In this document: positions 17,322-25,475 of the stretch, one piece after another
Numbering within the stretch: position 1 is the first letter of the stretch
How the letters are laid out: every line of letters starts with the position of its first letter
Assembly: GCA_043801445.1 (NCBI GenBank)
Contig: JAZDMB010000046.1
Location: forward strand, 24,816 to 88,815
Origin: JAZDFP01 sp043801445
GTDB taxonomy: Bacteria > Planctomycetota > MHYJ01 > JACQXL01
Length of the DNA: 64,000 nucleotides
Direction of reading: 5' to 3'
Notes under the pieces: model-generated
Databases searched by the model: none
Told to the model about the DNA's origin: nothing
Seen by the model: the letters and a program-made list of their open reading frames with translations, nothing else
Position numbers and translations under genes: made by a program

Positions 17322-17519
17322 TTATCTTGCTAATAATCTCGTTATTTTTTTCACGAATGGCTTGGAAGAAATCTCTGCTTTTTGCCTGAGCCCTCGTCGT
17401 CGTTTGGCTGATTTCGTAGAGAGCAGATGGCTTTTGCCCTGTTTGTTTCGCATTAGTTTACCGGTTCCGGTAAGGTGCACTCTTTTTGCTACTGCTTTAC
17501 GTGTTTTCATCTTAGGCAT
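17322..17519 (-). CDS. rpmI: 50S ribosomal protein L35
   Basis: 65 residues, highly basic, with the classic N-terminus MPKMKTRKAVAKRVHLTGTG and the HLLSTKSAKRRRGLR block. A structural protein of the large ribosomal subunit. It follows infC as in most bacteria, but rplT (L20), normally next, is absent; a mutase gene follows instead. A family A and a family E repeat occupy the 152-bp gap to infC. Confidence 0.97.
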   Translation of the reverse strand: MPKMKTRKAVAKRVHLTGTGKLMRNKQGKSHLLSTKSAKRRRGLRQKAEISSKPFVKKITRLLAR

Positions 17520-17550
17520 ATTTGTTTTCTCCTTTCGTGTTGTTTTCTAT

Positions 17551-17664
17551 CTGCCCGACAACGGTCAGGCGGAAAGACAAAAGTTGACCGTTTAATTCAT
17601 TGAATAATTAAATAACCTTGAGATACCTAACGGTATTCTATTTAATAGTATCCCGTAAGGGATT
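17551..17664. repeat. family A and family E palindromes inside the infC-rpmI unit
   Basis: CTGCCCGACAACGGTCAGGCGG (arms CTGCCCGAC/GTCAGGCGG) at 17551-17572 and TATCCCGTAAGGGAT at 17647-17662. Both sit in the transcribed spacer of a ribosomal operon. Confidence 0.65.
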
Positions 17665-17671
17665 GCTAATA

Positions 17672-18175
17672 TCATTTAGGCCCTAAAACAAGTGTTAAAC
17701 GAGGACCTTCCGGAGAAATATGTTTTTCTATTTTAGAGTATTCCGTTAGTTCCTTCTTGATTCTTTCCATCAGGCGGAATCCTATGTCCCGATGAGTGTT
17801 TTCCCTGCCCTTAAAAAAGAGACTGAATATTACTTTATTGCCTTTTGCAAGGAATTCTTTCGCCTTTTTCAATCTTACCTGAATATCGTGTTCTTCGGTA
17901 ATAGGACGGAGCCTTAATTCTTTTATTTTTCCCTGATGATGTTGTTTATTTTCCTTCTGTTCCTTTTTATGTTGTTCATACTTAAATTTGCTGTAACTCA
18001 TTATTTTGCAGACAGGCGGCGCGGCGTCAGGAGAGACTTCCACCAAATCGTATCCTCTTTCATAAGCCATTTTCAGCGCATCTGCTGTTTGGATAACTCC
18101 GATATGAGCGCCTGCTTCATCAACAACTCTCACGGTTGTTATCCTGATACGTTCGTTTATTCTTAAATTTTTAAT
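17672..18175 (-). CDS. infC: translation initiation factor IF-3, AUU start
   Basis: Binds the 30S subunit, prevents premature 50S joining and proofreads the start codon. Starting at ATT (18175-18173) gives 167 residues beginning with the canonical KNLRINERIR, followed by VRVVDEAG..IGVI and, in the C-domain, KIKELRLRP, EEHDIQVRLKKAKEFL and KGRENTHRDIGF. The first ATG/GTG-type start lies 14 codons later and would delete the conserved INERIR segment. AAGGAG (18188-18183) stands seven bases before the ATT. The rare AUU start is the known device by which IF-3 represses its own translation. Gap to thrS is 33 bp. Confidence 0.95.
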   Translation of the reverse strand: MKNLRINERIRITTVRVVDEAGAHIGVIQTADALKMAYERGYDLVEVSPDAAPPVCKIMSYSKFKYEQHKKEQKENKQHHQGKIKELRLRPITEEHDIQVRLKKAKEFLAKGNKVIFSLFFKGRENTHRDIGFRLMERIKKELTEYSKIEKHISPEGPRLTLVLGPK

Positions 18176-18208
18176 ATCCTTTCTCCTTTCTTTATGATAA
18201 AATTATTT

Positions 18209-19942
18209 CTATATTTTACGTGATATGTTTTCTTCCGTTATTCTTTTAATAAAGCTTTCCAGGGAACAAGAACCTGTGGTCCCCTTACCTCTTTCGCGTA
18301 CTGCCACAGTCAAATCTTTTTCTTCCTTATCACCAACAACAAGAATATAAGGTATTTTTTGATTGGAAGCATTTTTGATTCGTTCTGATAATCTTTCATT
18401 GCGCAGGTCTGCTTCCGCGCGGAATCCTGATGACAATAATTCGGAAAGTATTTTATTGGCATACTGATGCTGTTCCGGAACTACCGGCAATACAATAGCC
18501 TGAACCGGTGAAAGCCAAAGCGGAAATGCGCCACCGTAATGCTCAATTAATACGCCGAAGAATCTTTCTAACGACCCTAAAAGCGCGCGGTGAATCATTA
18601 TCGGCTTTTGCCTGGTGCCGTCGTCTGCGCTGTAGTATAAATCAAAACGTTCGGGCAGGTTGAAATCAACCTGAACAGTAAAGCACTGCCAGTCGCGACC
18701 GAGCGAATCCTTGATATCAATATCCATCTTGGGACCATAAAAGACCGCCTCGCCTTCGTCCACGGAATACGGCAATCCGGTATCTTCAACCGCCTCCTTG
18801 AGAATAGCGGTTGCCTTATCCCAGTTTTCAATCGTGCCGACATATTTGTCTTTTGGCCTGGTTGATAATCTCATTTTAAACTCGGTGAATCCAAAAGAGC
18901 GAAAAATATGCAAGCCGAATTTAATTACGTCCTTGACCTCTTTAAGCAGTTGGTCAAAGCGGCAGAAGATATGGGCATCATCCTGGGTAAACCCGCGCAC
19001 CCTGAAAAGACCCTGCAGCACTCCGGAGCGTTCATAACGGTAGACTGTGCCCAGTTCTGCCCAGCGAATCGGCAAATCACGGTAACTACGCACAGTGCTT
19101 TTATAGACCAGGATATGGCCGGGACAATTCATTGGTTTCAGAATATATTCCTGGCCGTCAATATCTATCGGCGAATACATATTTTCGTGATAGAAATCCC
19201 AATGGCCCGAGGTTTTCCACAGGCCGATGCGGGCAATATGCGGCGCGAAGATTAATTCATATCCGTTTTTAAGATGTTCGTTTCTCCAGAAATCCTCGAT
19301 TGTCTTACGGATGATAGCGCCTTTGGGATGCCAGAAAACCAGACCCGGGCCGGCATCATCATACTGGATGCTGAATAAATCAAGATCCTTGCCCAATCTG
19401 CGGTGGTCACGTTTTTTTACCTCTTCGCGGTGTTTCAGGAATGCATCCAATTCTTCCCTGGTAAAGAAAACGGTCCCATAAATCCGCTGGAGCATCTTGT
19501 TCTTTTCATTGCCGCGCCAGTAAGCGCCTGTCGCAGAGAAAAGTTTATAATGTTTTACTAAACCTGTCCTCTCAATGTGAGGACCACGGCACATATCCGT
19601 GAAATTACCGTGTTTATAGAAAGTGATTTTATCATCAGGAAGCTCATTAATCATTTCTGTCTTATAAGGCTCGTTTTTCATCTTTTCAAGAGCCTCAGAA
19701 CGGCTCAATTCGCTCCGTTCAAACTTAACATCAGTTTTAACGATTTTTGACATCTCTTCTTCTATCTTTATCAGGTCATCTTGAGTAAAAGGTGTCTGGG
19801 TATCAAAATCGTAATAAAATCCCTCCTCAATAGACGGACCAATAGCTAATTTAACTTCAGGGAAAAGCCTTTTGACAGCATCTGCCATAATATGTGACGT
19901 GGAGTGCCTGAGAGTCTCTATTTCTATATTTAGCTTATTCAT
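18209..19942 (-). CDS. thrS: threonyl-tRNA synthetase lacking the TGS domain
   Basis: 577 residues. The chain begins directly in the editing domain (TLRHSTSHIMADAVKRLFP; HSTSH carries the paired histidines, and DMCRGPHIE the later Cys/His), then the class-II core with its Zn ligands: Cys in LKPMNCPGH, His in TQDDAHIFC and His in MIHRALLGSLERF. The anticodon-binding domain is last. The roughly 60-residue TGS domain common in ThrS is missing. ATG 19942 is used: upstream codons in frame overlap the previous gene and start only at TTG. It heads the thrS-infC-rpmI block and lies 10 bp after the oxoamine synthase gene. Confidence 0.95.
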   Translation of the reverse strand: MNKLNIEIETLRHSTSHIMADAVKRLFPEVKLAIGPSIEEGFYYDFDTQTPFTQDDLIKIEEEMSKIVKTDVKFERSELSRSEALEKMKNEPYKTEMINELPDDKITFYKHGNFTDMCRGPHIERTGLVKHYKLFSATGAYWRGNEKNKMLQRIYGTVFFTREELDAFLKHREEVKKRDHRRLGKDLDLFSIQYDDAGPGLVFWHPKGAIIRKTIEDFWRNEHLKNGYELIFAPHIARIGLWKTSGHWDFYHENMYSPIDIDGQEYILKPMNCPGHILVYKSTVRSYRDLPIRWAELGTVYRYERSGVLQGLFRVRGFTQDDAHIFCRFDQLLKEVKDVIKFGLHIFRSFGFTEFKMRLSTRPKDKYVGTIENWDKATAILKEAVEDTGLPYSVDEGEAVFYGPKMDIDIKDSLGRDWQCFTVQVDFNLPERFDLYYSADDGTRQKPIMIHRALLGSLERFFGVLIEHYGGAFPLWLSPVQAIVLPVVPEQHQYANKILSELLSSGFRAEADLRNERLSERIKNASNQKIPYILVVGDKEEKDLTVAVRERGKGTTGSCSLESFIKRITEENISRKI

Positions 19943-19952
19943 TATTTTATAT

Positions 19953-21134
19953 TTATAGTAACGACATTTCTTTGCCAACAGATTGGCATATTTCTAAAAC
20001 CTTGTTAAGTTCATTATCAGTATGAGTAGCCATATAACTGGTACGGATAAGCGAACCGTCCGGAGGTACCGCCGGAGAAATTACCGGATTAGCAAAAACA
20101 CCTTTATCAAAAAGTTTACGCCAGAATTTAAAAGTAACCATATCCTCACCAAATATTAAAGGGATAATCGGCGTTTGAGTCGGACCGATATTAAATCCTA
20201 ACCGAAGATATTCCTTATGCATTCGTCGTGTAATCTGCCAGAGGCGGTCTCGCCTTTGCGGTTCAGACTTGATAATCTTGAGAGCGGCTAAAACCGTTGC
20301 AACTGCCGATGGCGGCATACTTGCGCTAAAAATAAGCGCGCGGGCATTATGCTTGATGTAACTGATGACTGTGTCTTCTCCGGCAATAAAACCGCCCAAT
20401 GAAGCAAATGATTTACTGAAAGTCCCCATTACCAAATCGACATCTTTTTCCACATGAAAATGTTCAGCGGTTCCTCTGCCATTTGCCCCCATCACTCCGA
20501 TTCCATGGGCATCATCCACCATCAAACGAGCTTTAAATTTCCTTTTCAATTTAACTATTTCAGCAAGATTAGCTAAATCTCCTTCCATGCTAAAAACACC
20601 ATCAATAATAATCAAAGCATTGGAAGGATCCGGCAGTTCTGATAAAACCCGTTTCAGGTCAGCCATATCGTTGTGTTTGTATTTAATGATTTTTCCAAAA
20701 GATAACCGGCAACCATCAACAATACTGGCATGATTGCCCCTATCAATAATGGCAACATCGTTTTTACCTACAATCGTGGAAATCACTCCTTGATTGGTCT
20801 GAAAACCGGTTGAGAAAATGAGCGCGCTTTCCTTATGCATAAAGGAAGCCAATTCTTGCTCGAGTTCCTCATGAATATCCAGTGTGCCGTTGAGGAATCG
20901 AGAGCCGGTGCACCCGGAACCGTATTTTTCTATGGCTCGGATTGATGCTTCCTTAACCGCAGGATGCTGGGTAAGACCGAGGTAATTATTTGAACCAATC
21001 ATTATCATCTTGCGGCCATCAATCAAAACCTCGGTATCAGCACCAGATTGAATGGCTTTGAAATAAGGATAATACCCTTGCTTCTTCGCCTCTTTGACAC
21101 GCGTATACTTATAACACTTGGAAAATATTTCCAT
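19953..21134 (-). CDS. alpha-oxoamine synthase, serine palmitoyltransferase-like
   Basis: 393 residues, PLP-dependent fold type I. Members condense an amino acid with an acyl-CoA (glycine C-acetyltransferase, BioF, serine palmitoyltransferase). The Schiff-base lysine is in GTFSKSFASLGGF, preceded by VDDAHGIGVMG and DRGNHASIVDGCRLSF. YYPYFKAIQSG, GSGCTGSRFLNGTLDIHEEL, YKHNDMADL and the arrangement HNARALIFSAS resemble bacterial serine palmitoyltransferases (Bacteroides type) more than Kbl or BioF, from memory of those sequences. If so, it starts sphingolipid synthesis. No ketoreductase or acyltransferase partner is nearby, so Kbl function (threonine breakdown) cannot be excluded. Confidence 0.75.
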   Translation of the reverse strand: MEIFSKCYKYTRVKEAKKQGYYPYFKAIQSGADTEVLIDGRKMIMIGSNNYLGLTQHPAVKEASIRAIEKYGSGCTGSRFLNGTLDIHEELEQELASFMHKESALIFSTGFQTNQGVISTIVGKNDVAIIDRGNHASIVDGCRLSFGKIIKYKHNDMADLKRVLSELPDPSNALIIIDGVFSMEGDLANLAEIVKLKRKFKARLMVDDAHGIGVMGANGRGTAEHFHVEKDVDLVMGTFSKSFASLGGFIAGEDTVISYIKHNARALIFSASMPPSAVATVLAALKIIKSEPQRRDRLWQITRRMHKEYLRLGFNIGPTQTPIIPLIFGEDMVTFKFWRKLFDKGVFANPVISPAVPPDGSLIRTSYMATHTDNELNKVLEICQSVGKEMSLL

Positions 21135-21185
21135 AAAGCTTTTTCTTTATATCTTTAAAATATAACTGTCAACTATTTCTCATCT

Positions 21186-22079
21186 TTAATCCGGATGGAA
21201 TTCCAAGCTTTTGAAGCCATCCATTTGAGTGCGAATATCAGTGATGATTTCCTGAGGTGTTTGATATCTGATTTCTTTTTCTTTAGCCATCATTTTTTCA
21301 ATAAAATACAAAACGAGCGGAGAAATACGGCGGTTCTTTATTTCGTCAGATTTAATGTTTGCCAAGACCTGCTGCGCCATCACTTCAAGATTATTCGTCC
21401 CGGTGAAAGGTGGTTTGCCGGTAATCATATGATATAATGTCGCTCCGAGCGAATAAATATCACTGCGGATATCTATCGTCATCTGACCGCGCGACTGCTC
21501 AGGCGACATATATCCAATAGTGCCGGAAGTAGTCACTGCCCTTTCATCTTGATTATTTTCGCTTACTATCGACTGCGCGAATCCCAAATCGCATAATTTT
21601 ATTATCCCAATTTTTTTATTCAATAAAAGATTATCAGGTTTAATATCGCGATGCAGAATATTTTGTTTCTGCAAATAATCCAACGCATCGGCAACCTGCA
21701 TAATAATGAGCAATGATAATTCCTCATTAAGACCGGCAATCTTTCCTGCCTTGTCTCGGGCTTGGTCAATTAATTGCTGAACAGATTCGCCTTCTACATA
21801 TTCCATCACCGAGTAATGTATTCCGTTAACACCTTCCGGCGGGGTAACATAATATCCCTTAACAATATGGGAATGATTGAATTTAATCAAAAGCGCTGAT
21901 TCTCTTTGGAAACTGTAAAATAAAGAAATATTGCGGGCGGTCTTTGGATAAATAATTTTAATGGCAACCAATCTATTGCTTTTTACTTCCAGCGCCTTGA
22001 AAACAATACCCATCCCGCCAACGCCTAATCGCCCTAAAATTTGATAGCCTGGCAGAGTTTCCGATTCTTTATTTACCAT
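21186..22079 (-). CDS. Hanks-type serine/threonine protein kinase
   Basis: 297 residues, a kinase domain only with no membrane helix. Visible: glycine loop LGVGGMGIVFKA, the Lys in VAIKIIYP, the catalytic loop HRDIKPDNLLLN, DLG in place of the usual DFG (ICDLGFAQS), activation segment TSGTIGYMSPEQSRG, then DIRSDIYSLGATLYHMITGKPPF. All catalytic residues are present, so it is likely active. Its target is unknown. It precedes the oxoamine synthase (51-bp gap) and diverges from the pilus ATPase genes across a 131-bp AT-rich spacer. Confidence 0.93.
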   Translation of the reverse strand: MVNKESETLPGYQILGRLGVGGMGIVFKALEVKSNRLVAIKIIYPKTARNISLFYSFQRESALLIKFNHSHIVKGYYVTPPEGVNGIHYSVMEYVEGESVQQLIDQARDKAGKIAGLNEELSLLIIMQVADALDYLQKQNILHRDIKPDNLLLNKKIGIIKLCDLGFAQSIVSENNQDERAVTTSGTIGYMSPEQSRGQMTIDIRSDIYSLGATLYHMITGKPPFTGTNNLEVMAQQVLANIKSDEIKNRRISPLVLYFIEKMMAKEKEIRYQTPQEIITDIRTQMDGFKSLEFHPD

Positions 22080-22210
22080 AATATATTAAATAAATGAATA
22101 AGTGTCTTGGCGGCAAATATTAATATAATTTCATATAAAATTAAAATGATAATATAAAAAGTATTATATTCCTTGATATATTAAATGCAATAGATATTTA
22201 ATAAATATAT

Positions 22211-23926
22211 ATGAGTCCACTCCAGCAAAAAAAACTTTTTGGCGAGATTGCCCGCGGGATGAGACTGGTAACTGAGGAACAGATTAACGAAGCGCTAAAA
22301 ATCCAGAAATCAACGGCCGGTGATAAAGGACATAAGAAGATAGGTGAAATCCTCGTAGAAAAAAGCATTCTAAAGCTATCTCAGGTTACGGCAATTCTCG
22401 CTAAACAATATAATCTTAGATTCGTCAGTTTTTCATCAATCAAAATACCGAATGAAGTAATTAAATCGGTGCCCAAAGCCACTGCTATCGAGCATAAAAT
22501 TATTCCTCTGCAGAAAAAAGGTAATGTTTTAACATTAGCTTCATCTGTTCCTTTAGATGTTTTCAATATAGATAATCTGTGTTTTATGCTTGGCTGCAGT
22601 ATCGAAGTAGTACTGGCATTACCCGATGAGATAAATCAGTCAATTGCCAAATATTATGGTTCCTCAGTTGAGGATTACAGCAATTTAGTCGGCGATATTG
22701 ATGAAAATGATATTTCTATCCGGACAGGAAAAGATGAAGAAGTTATCACAGACGAGGCGCCGATTATTCGTCTCGTTCAAACTATCATTGCAGACTCGGT
22801 CAAAAACGGAGTCAGTGACATTCATATTGAACCGATGGAAAAAACACTGAGAATCCGTTATCGAATAGACGGTGTTTGCCAGGAAATAGAATCGCCTCCG
22901 AAAAGACTTCAGTCCTCAATGATTTCCCGCGTTAAACTGATGGCCGGAATGGATATTGCCGAGAAACGCAAGCCCCAAGATGGTAGAATTCCTATTTCCG
23001 TTGAAGGCAAAGAGTTTGATATCCGTGTTTCATCACTTCCATCACAATACGGAGAAAGCATGGTTCTTCGTCTTTTGGAAAAACAATCATTGGTAACGTT
23101 AGAAGACCTTGGTTTCCATCCCGATGATTATCGCAGATTCCAGTCTATCATAAAAAGGCCCAATGGTATTTTTCTGGTTACCGGTCCGACCGGTTCAGGC
23201 AAAACCACTACTCTTTACGCAGCTATAAAGGAATTAAATAAACCTAACGTTAAAATTATTACGGCTGAAGACCCGGTTGAATATGTATTAAGCGGGGTGA
23301 ATCAATGCCGTGTTCGTTCTGATATCGGATTTACTTTTACTTCCATAATCAGATCAATGTTACGCCAGGCACCTAATATTATTCTGGTTGGTGAAATCAG
23401 AGATGTAGAAACCGCAGACATAGCCATTCAGGCTGCACTGACAGGCCATCTGGTATTCAGCACTCTTCACACCAATGATGCTCCTTCAGCCATAACACGC
23501 TTGTTGGATATGGGCGTAAAACCTTTTCTTGTTGCCGCTTCGATTCAGGCGATAATGGCTCAAAGATTAATCCGTATTTTGTGTCCTAAATGTAAACAGC
23601 CGTATATTCCGGAAGAATCAGAGCTTGCTATGATAGGACTGACACCTAAAGACATTTCAGGCCATAATATTTATAAAGCTGTCGGCTGCAAGGAATGCAA
23701 GGAAGGTTATAAAAGCAGAAAAGGAATTTTTGAATTATTGGAGATGAGTTCTACGCTTAAGGAAATGACTTTTCATAAAGAGTCAACCATAAAAATTTAT
23801 GAGGAAGCCAAAATAAGCGGAGGAATGGTTTCTCTCTTAGATGACGGGGTCAGAAAAATACTTAGTGGACTTACCACTATTGAAGAAGTAATATCACTAA
23901 GCCGACGCGAAGATTTATCATATTAA
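22211..23926 (+). CDS. type IV pilus / type II secretion assembly ATPase
   Basis: 571 residues. An N-terminal MshEN-type domain (1-150; GEILVEKSIL..SQVTAILAKQY) is followed by the secretion ATPase core: Walker A GPTGSGKTTTLYAA, the Asp box TAEDPVEY, Walker B ILVGEIRDVETADIA, the His box TGHLVFSTLHTND, and a tetracysteine zinc motif (CPKC...CKEC). It powers pilin polymerisation at the inner membrane. pilT follows 24 bp downstream, so the pair form an extension/retraction motor unit. The GAF-PilB fusion at 25476-28331 is a second homologue. Confidence 0.95.
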   Translation: MSPLQQKKLFGEIARGMRLVTEEQINEALKIQKSTAGDKGHKKIGEILVEKSILKLSQVTAILAKQYNLRFVSFSSIKIPNEVIKSVPKATAIEHKIIPLQKKGNVLTLASSVPLDVFNIDNLCFMLGCSIEVVLALPDEINQSIAKYYGSSVEDYSNLVGDIDENDISIRTGKDEEVITDEAPIIRLVQTIIADSVKNGVSDIHIEPMEKTLRIRYRIDGVCQEIESPPKRLQSSMISRVKLMAGMDIAEKRKPQDGRIPISVEGKEFDIRVSSLPSQYGESMVLRLLEKQSLVTLEDLGFHPDDYRRFQSIIKRPNGIFLVTGPTGSGKTTTLYAAIKELNKPNVKIITAEDPVEYVLSGVNQCRVRSDIGFTFTSIIRSMLRQAPNIILVGEIRDVETADIAIQAALTGHLVFSTLHTNDAPSAITRLLDMGVKPFLVAASIQAIMAQRLIRILCPKCKQPYIPEESELAMIGLTPKDISGHNIYKAVGCKECKEGYKSRKGIFELLEMSSTLKEMTFHKESTIKIYEEAKISGGMVSLLDDGVRKILSGLTTIEEVISLSRREDLSY

Positions 23927-23950
23927 CCCGGATTATTAATAGGAGTAAAT

Positions 23951-25024
23951 ATGGCAGCTGAATTGGATAAATTATTAGATTTGGTTATAGCAAAAAATGC
24001 TTCGGATTTACACTTGACTGTAGGATTACCGCCTGTCATCAGATTGCATCGTCATCTTAAACAACTAGATCATCCAATGCTTACTAAACACGATACGATT
24101 GCCTTTATGCGTGCAGTAACCACGGAAAAAAAACAGCAGGAAATAAAAGAACGGGGCGGCTGTGATTTCGGTTTCACTTACGACAAAAAGGCGCGTTTCC
24201 GCGTAAGTATTTATACACAAAAAGGACAGGTGGGTTTGGAATTCCGTCTGATACCATCTAGGATAAAAAAATTAGATGAAATCGGACTGCCTGAAACAAT
24301 AAAAAAACTGCTAACCAGACCGCGGGGATTAATTCTTGTAACCGGTCCGACCGGTTGCGGCAAGACCACTACCCTTGCCTCAATGATAGATTATATTAAT
24401 ACCGAAACGAGTTGCCATATTATTACCATAGAAGACCCTATAGAATATTACCATCAGCATAAAAAATCCATTATCACCCAGCGTGAAGTTTATCATGATA
24501 TTACTTCATTTTCTGATGCTATTGTCAAAACACTCAGAATGGACCCGGATGTGATTCTGGTGGGTGAAATGCGTGATTTGGATACGATTCAGACTGCGAT
24601 TACCGCAGCCGAAACAGGCCATCTGGTTTTTGCCACACTTCATACTACAGGCGCGGCAAGAACGATTAATCGTATCGTAGATGCATTTCCACACGAACAA
24701 CAAGAACAGGTACGCACCCAATTAGCATCTTCACTTCTGGTAGTTATCTCGCAGGTCCTGATACCTACGGCGGACTGCAAAGGCGTTGTGGCAGCCTTTG
24801 AAATAATGGTTTCAACTCCGGCTATAGAACATCTCATAAGAGAGAATGAGCCTCATAAAATTATCTCCTCAATCCAGACCGGCGGTAAATTGGGAATGGT
24901 CCTTTTGGATGATTATCTTTTTAAATTATTCAACGAGGAAAAAATTACCTATCAGGATATGATGGACTATGCCCAGAATCCGTCTAACCTGGCAATGAAG
25001 TTTCAGGGATCAGAAGAAGAATAA
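23951..25024 (+). CDS. pilT: type IV pilus retraction ATPase PilT
   Basis: 357 residues without MshEN or zinc motif, the compact PilT layout. Walker A is GPTGCGKTTTLASMI (Cys for the usual Ser); also ITIEDPIEYYH, the Walker B segment ILVGEMRDLDTIQTAI, and AAETGHLVFATLHTTGAART. AGGAG (23941-23945) lies five bases before the ATG. Known role: depolymerises pili, enabling twitching motility and DNA uptake. With minor pilins at 54-57 kb, the genome likely makes real type IV pili. Confidence 0.95.
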   Translation: MAAELDKLLDLVIAKNASDLHLTVGLPPVIRLHRHLKQLDHPMLTKHDTIAFMRAVTTEKKQQEIKERGGCDFGFTYDKKARFRVSIYTQKGQVGLEFRLIPSRIKKLDEIGLPETIKKLLTRPRGLILVTGPTGCGKTTTLASMIDYINTETSCHIITIEDPIEYYHQHKKSIITQREVYHDITSFSDAIVKTLRMDPDVILVGEMRDLDTIQTAITAAETGHLVFATLHTTGAARTINRIVDAFPHEQQEQVRTQLASSLLVVISQVLIPTADCKGVVAAFEIMVSTPAIEHLIRENEPHKIISSIQTGGKLGMVLLDDYLFKLFNEEKITYQDMMDYAQNPSNLAMKFQGSEEE

Positions 25025-25103
25025 TCAGGTACCAAAGGCAGGAAAACTTGCGACTATACCTTTCTGCCGTCCCGCTGTGACTTTTTGGGAAGCGGGTTTG
25101 ATT

Positions 25104-25319
25104 ATGTTTTTAAATATCAAAGTAATAACAAAAGCATCTAAGAATCAAATCAAAAAAGAAGCTGCACAATACAAGGTCTATCTGACTGCAGCGCCTATTA
25201 ATGGTAAAGCAAATGATGCGCTTATTGAGATATTAGCGGGCTATTTCCATATCACCAAACAGCAGATTAAAATAGTCCGAGGCTTAAAATCCAAGCATAA
25301 AATGGTGGAGATAATATAG
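25104..25319 (+). CDS. DUF167/YggU family protein
   Basis: 71 residues: LNIKVITKASKNQIKKE, VYLTAAPINGKANDALIEILA and IVRGLKSKHKMVEI, the fold of small YggU-like proteins of unknown function that often sit downstream of pil/yggT genes. ATG 25104 is preferred to the earlier GTG 25077 because the first nine residues look non-native. Confidence 0.85.
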   Translation: MFLNIKVITKASKNQIKKEAAQYKVYLTAAPINGKANDALIEILAGYFHITKQQIKIVRGLKSKHKMVEII

Positions 25320-25324
25320 ACCAA

Positions 25325-25462
25325 TATCCGTTATTTAGGACACAAATTTTCGCAGATAATTTTTATAAGGAGACTGGGAAACCAAGATTATAATTTCTGT
25401 CCTCATGGATTATTAATCTGTGTAGACAGAGCCTCTGTATTTATCTGCGTCCTGTTTTTCCT
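25325..25462. repeat. nested repeat: family G arms, family F core
   Basis: ACACAAATTTTCGCAGATAA and AATCTGTGT...TTATCTGCGTCCTG arms surround a family F unit without the inner B element (TTTATAAGGAGAC / AAACCAAGATTATAA at 25355-25388). It occupies the convergent gap between the DUF167 and GAF-PilB genes and could act in transcript ending. Confidence 0.65.
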
Positions 25463-25475
25463 GACGGATCCCGGA

